A DNA stretch of 64,000 nucleotides from Macrobrachium rosenbergii. Lineage: Eukaryota > Arthropoda > Malacostraca > Decapoda > Palaemonidae. Location: positions 69,701,220 through 69,765,219 of the forward strand of contig NC_089788.1 of assembly GCF_040412425.1 (NCBI RefSeq), given 5' to 3'. Below the pieces are notes generated by a model. It saw only the letters and a program-made list of their open reading frames with translations. It ran no database searches and was not told where the DNA came from. Both the position numbers and the translations under genes were made by a program. Shown here in pieces: positions 10,329 to 22,045 of the stretch. Numbering within the stretch: the first letter of the stretch is position 1; every line of letters begins with the position of its first letter.

Positions 10329-13300
10329 CTACAATGAAAAAAATTATCATCTGTAACATATGCTACAGTTTACTATAAAACTATGTCTAAAATAACCTTC
10401 CTTTACAATTCTGGGCAAGAACAATCATTGTACATATCACTGCATAAACATGCAATTCCACACCTATATAAGACAAATTTTGAAGCTGATAAGATAACAG
10501 TTAAGCCATTAAAACTTAATAACATATGGTACAGTCCCAGCACGTTTTCATAGCTCTCCCACTTTTAACCAACCAATATTCTGTTTTACTGAGATTTCTT
10601 TATGCAACGATTGTTTAGAGAGCGAGTGCAATATAATCCCCAATATGCCAAAAGCCATGTGGTAGACGCCAAATGAGCCGGAGGGGTTGCATTCATTAGG
10701 CGAAGAATCCTGGGAAGGTGAGACATTGTGAATGTTGTTTTTCCATGACTGCGTTTAAAGGAGCTTTTTTGTTAAAGAGGGAGGAATAGCTACGTTACTT
10801 TCTCATGGAAGGCATCAAACTATACCCACACCTAATTAGTTTTTATAAAGGAGGGGTAGTAGACCATCTTTCAACTGATGAACCACAACTTCAACCTACC
10901 ATACTTAAGTCATTCAAAGTTAGGATTTATTATGGAAAGTTACGATAGGATGAAACCATGTGGGCTTATTACCACTGCCACATTTTTTGGCTAGGTTTAA
11001 GAAGGGTCTAGAACCTGGTATCGTAGATTAGGATAAGTTGGTAAATAAATGTTAGGCAGGGTGTAATCTTGAAAACACAGGTGTTAGACATTTTGGTAAA
11101 GGTTAAAAGGGGGTCAAGAGGGTCCAAACTAGCTCCCATTCCCTTCCAGGTATGACTCACTATTCTCGACTGGGTCAGGTATCTTGTTGGGCATAGTTCC
11201 AAGCTTTCTTTTTTGTGATTCCTACTGGTTACACATAAGAACCACTACTTCTACTACATCTCTGACAATTCTTGTATATATGAGTTTATGTACATGCCTG
11301 CTGATATAATTCACTTGTTTTTGGTTTCCCCAACCCCTAAAGATATTGACACATTGTTAAATCATTTTTTTGGGCAATGAAACAATGAAATGTATTTTCA
11401 CCCATGAATAAGACAATTGTTTTTATACAAGATGTGGGTTAGTTTCTATTTCAAAATACACTTGCTTTGTTTACACTGCAACCCCAGATTTGATTAATGC
11501 TCTCTTCACGTCCGTACCGACAGGCCTTCTCATCCATACCGACTGATGTAACATATGACAACACTCAATATTTGCACATGTTCATATTAAATATGCAATG
11601 CGGCATCATGATACTTCTACAGGTTTCTTTCCCACTTTCCTTATAAGTCATTCTTTCACAATGAATTTTATATGTTATGCATGTATCTTCATAACAACCC
11701 TACAAAATAATGTCACCTATTCAGTGTGTTCCAATGAGTTACTTTGTAGATTTTAACAATAATTTTAAATGCTAAACTGGTGAAATATGTTTTCCTAATA
11801 GTTGAGAATGTGAGTTAAGAATCAAGTGTTTATTTCTGCCTTAACCCCTTACATACATAGGGAGACCCAGTGAGAAACCATACCTTGAAAGTCAGGTTAG
11901 GTGCGTGATCCAGGGGAACAAAGTCCCCAGTCTGGTAGGGCCAGGTGGCATGAGTTAGGTAACATCAGGAATGTTCAGTTATGTAGACTTGCTTTTCATT
12001 CATTTTATCTTTCCCATCACACTAGAACCTTTGTATCCCACTTTGGCCCTATAGGACCCATTATCATTAGGTATGGGAGTTGTAAAGGTTAAGCAAGCAT
12101 ATCCAACGGACATTAAATATATTTAGAATTACATTAAAACTATCAGAAAAGCCATATCTCACCTGTTTTCAAACAAACAATATTATTAATATTGTCCACA
12201 TGAACACCAGTTTTCCACTGTGGTCCCCCAATATGATTACCAGTGGGGAAAAATTAACGGCAAATGTGTTTTACAAGAAAGCTATAGAACCAAGTTTTCC
12301 CTATTTTTCATAATCTTATGAACACTCTGAACTCTTACACTCTGAAATTAACAGTTTACCCTACAAAAATATTCCTTTATTTATTGAGTGAACTACCATC
12401 TGTTATCAGTAATGCCATCTGTCTCCCATTTGACATTGACAAATTTGCCAAATTGTGGACAAATTACAAATTACTCATCCTATAAGTACAGAGATGTAAC
12501 GTCACTATAAACTACATGACCTTTTTGGATCAATTTTGGAGCGACATTCTGATCACCTGCCCTGCCATATCCATATGGATTTAGTTCAATGTTTGGTGAT
12601 TAAACTGGAATAATTGACTTATTGTGATTTTTCTCAATTTTATGCTTTTCACTCTTTTCACTAGAACAGTAAAACCTCCTCCATGTTTTTAAACAGACAT
12701 TTACTGCTGTCAAGTTTAGTGAAGTTTGATAATTATTTAAGTTTATGTATGATAAGCAAAAAAAAAAAAAAAAGCATATTTCGCATTGCCATAATGACTT
12801 CCACACCCCTAACATAGAGAAGAAGTATTGCATAAATTACAGCACAGTGGGTGAAGTTAAGTTTGGGGGTCTCAAAGGGGCAAAGGCCTCTACTGGACAG
12901 GTTAGGTCAGGCACCCTCAATTAGCTAGGTGAAGGTGGATTTCAGATGTAGCCCAGCTGAAATATGATTTTCATGGCTTGATTTCATGTGTTTTCAACTA
13001 GGGGCAATTCTAGAACGACAGGAACACGTGCCGCATTAGTAAACAAACCTAACCTTTCCTAGAATGCCAGGTCCTGACCTAACCAGACGTTACTTTCCTA
13101 ACCTCACTTAGGGCACCCTACCCTAACCTAGCAGGGGGAGCTTTGCCTCCCTGGACCCCACTAAAGTAACACTAAACATTAGAAACAATGGACTTAGCTT
13201 CCACTCAGAGGTAGCCCCATCATTCTGCAAACTATTGCTGATCTATTTCTATAATGACTTTTTTTTTTCTTTTCAGGAAATCCATGGTTTCTGGAGTTAA

Positions 13301-14316
13301 GGGTGGCTTAAGAAAAAATTATGAATTTGAGAAAATCAATATAAATTCTGTATGAAACACATGAAAACACGTTATGGAAAAACCATATTTCAACCATTTT
13401 CTCGCTACCAGTGTAAATGTGTAGATTAGCCTATTTCCCAAAAATATTAAGTTCATCATTGGACAGGTCGGTACTGTTCTCAGCTAGCACTTTGCTGGCC
13501 CACGTTCGAATCTCCGACCAGCCAATGAAGAATTAGAGGAAATTATTTCTGGTGATAAAAATCCATTTCTCGTTGTAATGTGGTTCGGATTCCACAATAA
13601 GCTGTAGGTCCCGTTGCTAGGTAACCAATTGGTTCTTAGCCACGTAAAATAAAATCTAATCCTTCGGGCCAGCCCTAGGAGAGCTGTTAATCAGCTCAGT
13701 GGTCTGGTTAAACTAAGGTATACTTATTTTCCCAAAAACATTTCACCAAAGGCTACTGTGGTAGACTACCGACTACCGATGCCTGAGGGAAAATTTGTGC
13801 GTCACTCGGAAGGCACTACATAAGAAAGATATACAACTATATAACTTAGCCACAAATGGTAAACTTTATCTTTAAAATAAATCGTCTGTACCGTACTGTA
13901 ATCGAGTTCACCCATACTAAAAACTGGTTACGCTGAAATTTACATCCGCTTGAATTCCTGGTGCTTGTTTTAAGGTAAATAGTAGTCTGCTTTGTCTAAT
14001 TTCAGTATAAATTAAGGATTAAATATAAAACACATACATTTACCATGAACAAACACCCAGGCCTACAAACAAAAGAACATTCCTGCGCTTTCTCTGGCCC
14101 AATTGTTGTAAAAACTGCTTTCATCACAAACAGCTGATTTTGTTGACATGTCAAACGGCCAAGAACTGACAACGCATTTACTATTTCCATAGTATAATTC
14201 GCATTATTCCTAAAAATTTGCTTGCGACATAACTTCATCGTTCATTTAGTTCAGGTGACACAAAATTAAAATATTAACAGACAGCTTATAGCTAAGTAAA
14301 ATGGCTCATTACTCAC
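10329..14316. other. TBC1D23 intron 1
   Basis: AT-rich intron holding SINE-A copy 2 (13449-13726) and a short poly-A run near 12760. Short ORFs on both strands show no family resemblance and no splice context, so none was called. Confidence 0.55.
13449..13726 (+). mobile_element. SINE-A copy 2
   Basis: Same family as 648-922, with the B-box-like gttcgaatctcc and the same 3' end. It is flanked by an imperfect 14-15 bp duplication (ttcccaaaaatatt at left, ttcccaaaaacatt at right), so it inserted independently and is older than its duplication is intact. Confidence 0.82.
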
Positions 14317-14345
14317 CAAGTACCATCTTCGTCGTCGAGCGACAT
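14317..14345 (-). CDS. TBC1D23: TBC1D23 coding exon 1 (start codon, MSLDDEDGT and first two bases of W)
   Basis: On the minus strand an ATG at 14345 opens nine codons (MSLDDEDGT) and ends with the bases TG before a strong donor, GTGAGT, at 14316-14311. The split codon TG|G gives the W that pairs with the tryptophan early in the human protein (DGW). The acidic, short N-terminus fits the family. It was placed by the exact phase match to exon 2 (entry phase with one base) and by the following LLALESAL, which parallels human EKDLEEAL. The ATG is the only one in this frame before the donor. Exon 1 also carries the 5' UTR, upstream toward 14390. Confidence 0.8.
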
Positions 14346-14410
14346 GGCTTTGACTGCAGTATTGCCACATCCTGGAGAAATCTTCACGATGTTTGTTCCT
14401 TGGGACCGTC

Positions 14411-14418
14411 TACTTATA
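14411..14418 (-). promoter_or_regulatory. Possible TATA element of TBC1D23
   Basis: The minus strand reads TATAAGTA here, about 66 bp upstream of the TBC1D23 start codon. This would put transcription start near 14385 and give a short leader. The spacing is plausible but the match is weak and housekeeping genes often lack TATA boxes. 5' RACE or RNA-seq would settle it. Confidence 0.25.
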
Positions 14419-17400
14419 CAGCTACGCTTACCCTAAATACATTTATTAAATGTAACTGTTCGGGAATAAACTCCCGATGTGTTCATACATGATCGCATCA
14501 CCCACAGAATAAATAAAATAGACTTACGGTAACGTGGGAATCCTACGTAGTGCTAAATGCGTCATAAAGATGCAAAACGTTTACCGAAACGTTTAGTTGG
14601 AAAAGAAAAATGTATCACTTTTGAGGTATAAACTATCCAATGATGTTTAGCAGTCATGGCACAGTGCATATCATTCCACAAATTCTTACTTTATAGACTA
14701 AACTGCACTGATACATTTAGATGTCATTCCTTTTTTATATTTTCTTACATTAAAGGTGAGATGGTTTTACTGTAAAGTTATAATATTATAAGCACTGATG
14801 GATACATTATTTAAGGAAATGTGTTAGCCTGATGAAGAAACTAGAATGAAGCATTTGGGCAGAAAATAATTATACTTTCCATTGTTATGGGAGAAATTTT
14901 TAATTCTTCTTCAAACTCTGCATAGTTTACATTATATTAAAAAATAATGTCCATTTAAAACCAATTAGGACACATTAAGTAAAATTTTAAAAATTGGAAA
15001 AATCAATCAATATTGCATAAATACCAAAGCCATTGTGTTTCCAATTTCTAAACGCAGAGGTACTAGGATGTGGTAACAATGTCGTTCTTTCCCTTGTTTA
15101 TATAAAGATGGCAGCACTTTATTATTACTCTGGCAAACGTGTTCGTTATCTATGACTGTGACTTCGACTGAAAATTGCTGTTAAAAATTTCTATTACCCT
15201 CTATATTGGATTCAGTATCCTATCAAACATTCGCTTTTAAGACCTTCGGTCTCCAATAGACGGTTAGGGTTTACATAATCCGGTCTGGAGATAAAACACA
15301 ACATGGACCTGATAAGGAATTAAAACGGCATATCTGATTTAATATCTTCCCCGTGTTTGAAACCACTGACGGGTCAAACATCATGTGATTAATTCTCCAC
15401 AGCAAGGCATCAGAGATATTCTTTAATGCGTCGTTAATTCAAGCCAGAGACTCCTTTATCCGCTACAGATTTGACGTGGCACATCTCATCCCGGTTCATA
15501 TGTGATGTGAGGCACACGCAGTTGTTCTTGCTTCCATTATTCATAGCTCTATGGCAGTGGCACCAACACAACGCGAGTATGATGTGCCGTGCATAATACA
15601 ACTGTATGATGTCACCTTATCTTACCTTCAAAAAGTCCCATTAAAAATTTATTCACACGTTTGGTTTATTTCCTGTTTATATGCAATATCAAGTAAACAA
15701 TATTCATATGACATCAGCTGACTTATAACTCATGTTGCTGAGTTACAACATTCCTAAAATTCTGAACACAACTTATCAGCAGATTGTTGACTAAAATCCC
15801 CTGTCTGCCTTTGATTGATCACAAGCCTTTCCTCTGTTTCAAAAGACGTTGAGGATAAATACCAAGGAACCTTACTTATTACGGAAATGAAATTCTAGAA
15901 GGCTCGTTATACGTGAAGTGTTTATGCAGTACACTATCGCCATCGTGATGACGCAGGTCCTGCTTATCAGTTAGCCTATCCTTCCTCTTTTGGGCTCACG
16001 AGATTTTCTCTAGCCGCCAAACAGGTCTAGAAATTATTCTTGACTGGGAAAGCGGGTACCAGGAATGTGAGAGCTTGATGAAACAGATGAATCAGCGTGA
16101 GGAAAGCTGCAGATAGTTGAATAAAGATAAATTAACAGGGTGGACGGTAGACTCACACTAGCAGGTTGCATATTTCGAAGGTGGACGTATGAATATGTAA
16201 GACAGACAGACATAAAGAAATAAGCCTTTCCTCGGCAGAAGAGCAGAACTCCCAGGAGAATTCCAAATCTCCATAGCGAATAGAAAACCTGATAAATAGA
16301 ATTGGAGAACATAACTGCATACAGCTGTTGTTGACAAATTCACTGAAATCAAAGAACGCTGCATCGCGAAGTAAGAACCAACAAAACCAGCAAGAGGTCC
16401 AGATGATTAAATCATGGCACGCAGCCGTGATAACATATACATTAAAAAACGTACTTCAGACGCAAGAAGAGTCAAGTCTTGCAGCACAATGTTGACCAGG
16501 ATACACCAACTTGTAAGCAAAACTGAATCGTGACATCATCGTACTAAAGCCAACAAGTTTCAATAATCAAGGCATCACATTATTTACATACAATGAGTAC
16601 ACAAAGAATGTACTGAATAATAAAAGTGTATGAGTGACAATAACCATAAAATATGTAAACAAGGGGCTACTCACCTCATACCTTACTCCTACATTCAGAA
16701 CACAAATGACAGGGTGAATACTAATAACATGTCAGACTAGATATTGCATTAGGCCGTCAAAAAGCACACTTCAGTTATGCATACTGTCAGACTCAGTTAC
16801 CACCTGAGACCGCAAGCCCTTCATTGTTAAGATCTCCACAAATATCAGAGAATGTGCAGTCAAACAATACCGGAATTAAATATAGATAAACTTAACCACC
16901 CAGTACTGAAGCTAGGAATAGCTCTAGCGACAAAAGGCTATCGTGAGGCCAAATATTAAACTTTGTAAGGAGAAAGTGCAACTAGTCTTTCTACATCATT
17001 TCCATAACACTTTTTACCTTTCTTCTTCACCTACCTCCTATCCTATCCCAGGCAAACTTGATGGTCTCTTAACCAGTTTCGTCCTTTTTCAAGTACTTTT
17101 TTCAAATGATAGTTTCCTCTCTCTTCTATCTTTCCGTTACAAAGTGGCATTCTGTTCTGTGTAAGATTGCGTTGCAAGTTAATGACCTTTTCTCAAAAGT
17201 TGTTTTCTCGTTTCGGACAATAATAACAATAACACAAATGTCAAAGAAAATCTGGGCATCGTTATCACGTTTTCCAATATGCAGTATCATAATAGAGGGA
17301 ATTGTGGGTGTTTTTCCTGACCCGATATCTGTTCATTGAGATAAGGATCTGCAACTCTTCCGTTATTTGGGTAAATGTGCCCATGACAATCGTGAGGTCC

Positions 17401-18654
17401 TAGCGTCATATAAACTAAGTCAGAGAAGTTGTAAATTGCACTCTTAAACCCTTTGCGCCTCTGTTAACCTGAGCAGTGAATTGCATGCCTGATGACCCGT
17501 AAACTGTAGGGAGATGCAGCCGGAATGAAGAGAGAGAGAGAGAAAAAAAAACCTGCTTTAAATGTATACTAGAATTAAGATGTCTTAAAAGAAAATGAAA
17601 TATCCAGAAATATGCTGTTGGGCTGTGGTAACCCTCCACGAGAGGGAACAGCTACATCGACGGTACACGGGAAGAAAAGATTATGGAAAGAAATAGTGTT
17701 AGTAACTAAAGTTAAGTCGTGGAAGAGATTTGGGAGTATATAACTTTTAAAATAATAAGAGTATTAACTAGATATGCAGACTGGGACACGTTAACAGTGA
17801 CGACACTAAGAACTATGATATAGGCCTATTGCTAATGATTAGGATTTTTCTCCTGTAAAAAATAACGAGTGATAACTCGTTGCAATTGAATTTTGTGCGG
17901 GTACCCTACTCCTAGGTTCAAAGACTATGCCTTATTATGCTATACAGACCTTAGCCTTCACGAATTTATACAGATATTTATTTAGCTGAATGGAGCCTGG
18001 CCGAAAAAGTACCCGTGGTAATGATATGGAGGATAACTCAAACGAAGACGAATGAAATTATTATAAACCTTTCTTACTCGGACAGGCTTGTTGTGTCGGG
18101 GTTCCTTAAAATAAAGCATTTTATGGCTTGATAGTGAAGAGCTGAATCAAAATCGCCTGCAGAAGCAAGCACAGAAGAAGACATAGACTCATGCTAATCA
18201 GTTGCAAGTTACTGCTAAAAAATTTTCTGCACAGTGGCCCCATATAGAGAAAATTTCCTTTACTATTGTTATTGATCAGACAAATTTCTTTAAAGATTTG
18301 AACTGCTGACTAGCGGGATATCAGGACAACATTATATTCAAGGGGTTCAACTGCGGACTGTGGTGGCCAGTGAGACTTCAGGCAAACATTATATCTCGTC
18401 CACACAGGAAATAAAAGGAGAGGGACCAGATATGCTACTGCAGATGTCTAATGTCACAGTGAGCCTACTGCACTCATAACAACGGTTATTATCATACTCT
18501 CACCCAGCCAGTAGTGCTACTGACTGGGTGAGACACCTTTAATCCCACCCCCGCCCCCACAACCAAAAAAAAAAAAAGTCTGCCATAATGTACACACTTC
18601 AATCAGGCTATTTCATTTGGAAATAAATGATAACACAAACAGGTTTTGAACTGG

Positions 18655-18790
18655 TATTATTATTACTATTCAGGAGATGAACCCTATTCATATGGAACAA
18701 ACCCACAGGGGCCATTGACTTGAAGTTCAAGCTTCCAAAGAATATGTTGCTCATTAGGAAGTAAACGAAGGTAAAGGGAGATACAGAAAG
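18655..18790 (+). repeat. Family C repeat, copy 1
   Basis: Shares attcatatggaacaa-cccaca, ggccattgacttgaa and ttccaaagaatatg with 45731-45900 and, inverted, with 38285-38412. A short ATT tract abuts its 5' side, as in the other copies. Confidence 0.7.
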
Positions 18791-20113
18791 AAGATATCTC
18801 ACTTATTAAAAAGAAAAAAATAAATCCTCAGAGAAACTTTCCAATGGTGTGAGGAACTAAGTCACCAAGGAAATATGGTTTTAAAACCCCTCCCCCACCC
18901 CTACCCACCAGGATAGAGGAGACACATTTAATTCATCATCAAAAGGAGGGGTTAAGACTATATAGCTTTGCTTCCAATTATACAAAGTAGTATAACTAGC
19001 TATCCTCTCCTTTTGATGCCGTCTGTGAATGAGTGGCTATGGAGTCCGCCTGGTGTCTCATTGGTGAGCGGTTCAAATTCTGTAGGAGGAGGTTTATTCC
19101 ATCTCCTGTCATCTGTTACTGTTGTTGTTATCGTAATCACATACTGTGCTATTTAAAGTTTATATCGATTAATAATTAGACATATTTGTTATTTCATGTG
19201 CAATAAAATATTTATTATTTTAACTTTACTCGTAAACTATACCACTTTCTTTATTTTTCTTTTCTATAGACGTTTCTTTGTAAATTCATGCCACGTCGGA
19301 AATTTAATGGCCGCATTTGATGAAGAAAATTAAATAAGAATGTCAGCCTGTGGTTATATTTTATACTTCACCCGTAATTACGCTTCTTACGCTAATGGGT
19401 CAATTACTTTTATTTTTCACCATACTCCTTTCCCCCTGTGAAGGATTGTTCCAGAAGGCGTTAAACTCCAGATTTTAAACGTTTTCTTGGGACTTGTTAG
19501 TAACCTCGCGCCCGTCTCTACCTGGGCTGTGAAACACAAAAGTCGAGTGACCACCACATATGCAGACTGACTTTCGAAACGTCTGGTTCAACTGCACTAA
19601 AGCAACGTAACGTTATGTTACGGTGTCACTCACAGCTAGTTCCGTGCGAGATGGTGTGGGTCGGGGGCGAGAGGCGGGCGGGTGGGGAGTGTTCGTTTCC
19701 TTGTACAGTATCTGTAGGTGGCCAACCGCTTTGCTAAAGCAAGTGATATTTGGGTAACTGAATGAACTAAATTCAAGGAGGTGAAGCTTCGATGACCACA
19801 GCTTTTTGCAACGACAAATTCCATAAATAAGTTACTCTATTAATTTTACTGATAAAATTATTGGACTTCACGACACTGATCTGACAGTGTTGGAACTGAG
19901 AAATGTATCGCAATCCACTTTTCGTCATTTACAGAATAACCAAACGAATTTTATGTAAATTTTCCATTATGTTTCTGTCTAATGGTACTCAAGCTACGGT
20001 GAAATAATATAGGTCTAATGTCATAACAACTCCATTTAGTCAATTTGCAGAAAGAATAAAACGGCTTTTCTTTACGATATCTCTGCAGGATATCGGTAAA
20101 CTGCAGTAGTACC

Positions 20114-20117
<4 letters not shown>

Positions 20118-20160
<43 letters not shown>
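20118..20160. repeat. (GA)n microsatellite
   Basis: About 21 GA units; pairs with the TC tract 100 bp downstream. Confidence 0.97.
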
Positions 20161-20162
<2 letters not shown>

Positions 20163-20256
20163 CCCGTAACCGTGCTCAGGACATGTGTTTTAATATCAGT
20201 TATATTCCTATACTTTGTTGATAATAGTAAATCAACGACTAATGACATTTGCATGA

Positions 20257-20259
<3 letters not shown>

Positions 20260-20318
<59 letters not shown>

Positions 20319-20319
20319 G
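20260..20319. repeat. (TC)n microsatellite
   Basis: About 29 TC units, complementary to the GA tract at 20118-20160 on the same strand. Confidence 0.97.
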
Positions 20320-21019
20320 TATTTAAAAAACCCTGGGCGTCGTATTAACGGCATAGAGACGAATAACAAATTGTTTTTAATGCTGCTGTTGCAACGGTGC
20401 AAGCTATGCAACTTTAAAGTTGTGTTCCAGTAAACGGTAAAAATGTTCGTATCTGAACATATGCTTACCGGTCACCGGGTGTATCCAATCCACTGCCAAA
20501 ATGGGTATCAGCTAATTTGCTAACGGAGAAGATAAGACCATTGTTAATACGACACCGCACTGGACTCATTAAGAAACCGCATCTTGCAAAGATTTGTGAG
20601 TGCATTAAGTAGCATAACGGTAATATCGAGGGGAATTATTATTTGCAGGAAGGATCGTTTTTATACTACGTAACTTATAACATGCACGGTCACGATTTTA
20701 ATGGTAGTTTTATCTCCGAAACGAGTGCAGAGATACAAGCGACTCGGCAGGATTAAAAGTACCAGAGATAAGAGAATTTATCAAGAAACTGCTTTCTTGT
20801 TTGGTTGCCTCTCTCCCCTCTCTCTTCACGGGTACACGGAATTTGGTCGACATTATATTTCACGTTTCGTATCATCCTCATTTTTGTTAATTTAAATTTT
20901 TCATCGATCAAAGATAGACATAAGTGTTTGTGAATGCAGCATTTTATTATCACAAATCTTTTTAATTATGGCAAAGATGTTAGTTGCAAAAAGGCAAAAT
21001 TTTCTCCCTCCACCAGATC

Positions 21020-21364
21020 AATGGTGGAGACATGACGTCACACGCTAGTATTGTATCAGACGTTGTGGCGGAAGGTCGACCCGTTGACGCTGTTAACGGT
21101 TTTCTAAGCAGCTTTTACTATCCCGACGAAATTACTGGCGTTACTTTTGTGCTGTAAGTACTGAAGCTTCGTGTAGTGGCACACACCGGAATAGAAACAG
21201 TAGCGTAACGTTTAGACGCAGTTTTCGTCCATGTTTTGTTGCTTAGGCTACCCTGCAGCCTAAGAGGAACCAGCGGCAGACGTGCCTAACGTAAATAAAT
21301 ACAAATATTAAAATCACGATCACTTCCTTCGTACGGCATTTGGTGCGGCATATATTCTCTGAAG
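21020..21364 (+). promoter_or_regulatory. Possible first (untranslated) exon and promoter of a plus-strand gene
   Basis: This stretch is richer in GC and CpG than its surroundings and has two donor-like sites: GTAAGTA at 21154 and GAAG|GTAAGG with the GT at 21365. No ATG-led frame of useful length is present, so it would be 5' UTR. The nearest downstream acceptor with a start codon is at 31998/31999, implying a 10.6-kb first intron. This is an inference from composition and splice motifs only; transcript data would decide. Confidence 0.25.
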
Positions 21365-21979
21365 GTAAGGGGATTTATCCGTAAAATGTTTAGAATTTCA
21401 TGTTGTGGAGATGGTGTCATAATTTAACCTAGGCATAGTGTTTGTAAGTGTATGTATGTCCTAGACCTAGCTCGGATATTTTAATAGGCCTTATATTACA
21501 GACGAGATTTTGGATACTTTTTACTTCCGTAAATTATTAGTATTAATCCAGGTTCATTGGATACAGACGGCCCTCGGAAACAAAAACATTTAGGCCTAGC
21601 GTATGTTTACTGCCCGGTCTAGGCCTATCGTACATGTAACCGCCTAGGCCTATTACAGTACTAAATCGTTAGTTGATTCATTTAGATTTCCATGTCTAGA
21701 TATTTCTTTGTTTGATATTGATTGGTTGGTATGCCCAAGAAATGTTTTGAGTGCCCTTTATTTCCATTTTAATGTTTGATTGCCCTTTATTACCTTTTTA
21801 AGGTTGTTGCCAAAAATTCTTGCATCTTTTTTTTTTCTTGTGAAGACTATTGCAGCTGTTTACGTTATCCTGTTGTTTTGATTCATGGTTGACCTTGTGT
21901 GGACACGGCGCGTCGGCGCCGTCCAGTGATCTTTCGGCCACGTGTTTATGTGTTCCGGGTCGCTGGCGATGTACACTTG

Positions 21980-21983
<4 letters not shown>

Positions 21984-22043
<60 letters not shown>
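21984..22043. repeat. (CT)n microsatellite
   Basis: About 30 CT units. The Leu/Ser-rich ORFs crossing it are artefacts of the repeat. Confidence 0.97.

Positions 22044-22045
<2 letters not shown>

Larger units (their letters stand above)
1016..14345 (-). other. TBC1D23: TBC1D23 orthologue, 5' part of the gene (four coding exons, continues off the left edge)
   Basis: Four minus-strand exons join with compatible phases and canonical GT/AG junctions, giving about 148 residues that follow the N-terminus of animal TBC1D23 from the start codon into the TBC domain. TBC1D23 is a trans-Golgi adaptor with a TBC fold thought to lack Rab-GAP activity; it links golgin-97/golgin-245 to endosome-derived carriers through the WASH complex (family knowledge). 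The rest of the TBC domain, the rhodanese-like domain and the C-terminal PH-like domain must lie left of position 1. Intron 1 is about 3.9 kb, intron 2 about 8.7 kb and intron 3 about 200 bp. All alignments were made from memory of the human protein, so a BLASTP of the joined exons would be the decisive test. Confidence 0.88.
14420..20990. other. Intergenic region, no gene recognised
   Basis: Between the TBC1D23 start and the putative plus-strand promoter near 21 kb. It contains one family C repeat (18655-18790), a GC-rich patch (19655-19690, gggcgagaggcgggcgggtgggg) resembling GC boxes, a short GA run (17528-17543) and a GA/TC inverted microsatellite pair (20118-20319). ORFs up to 92 codons show no homology that I recognise. 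Confidence 0.5.

Noticed and set aside
16034..16364. Overlapping minus-strand ORFs of 68-92 codons
   Set aside because: No domain, no splice context and AT-rich codon use like the surrounding DNA.
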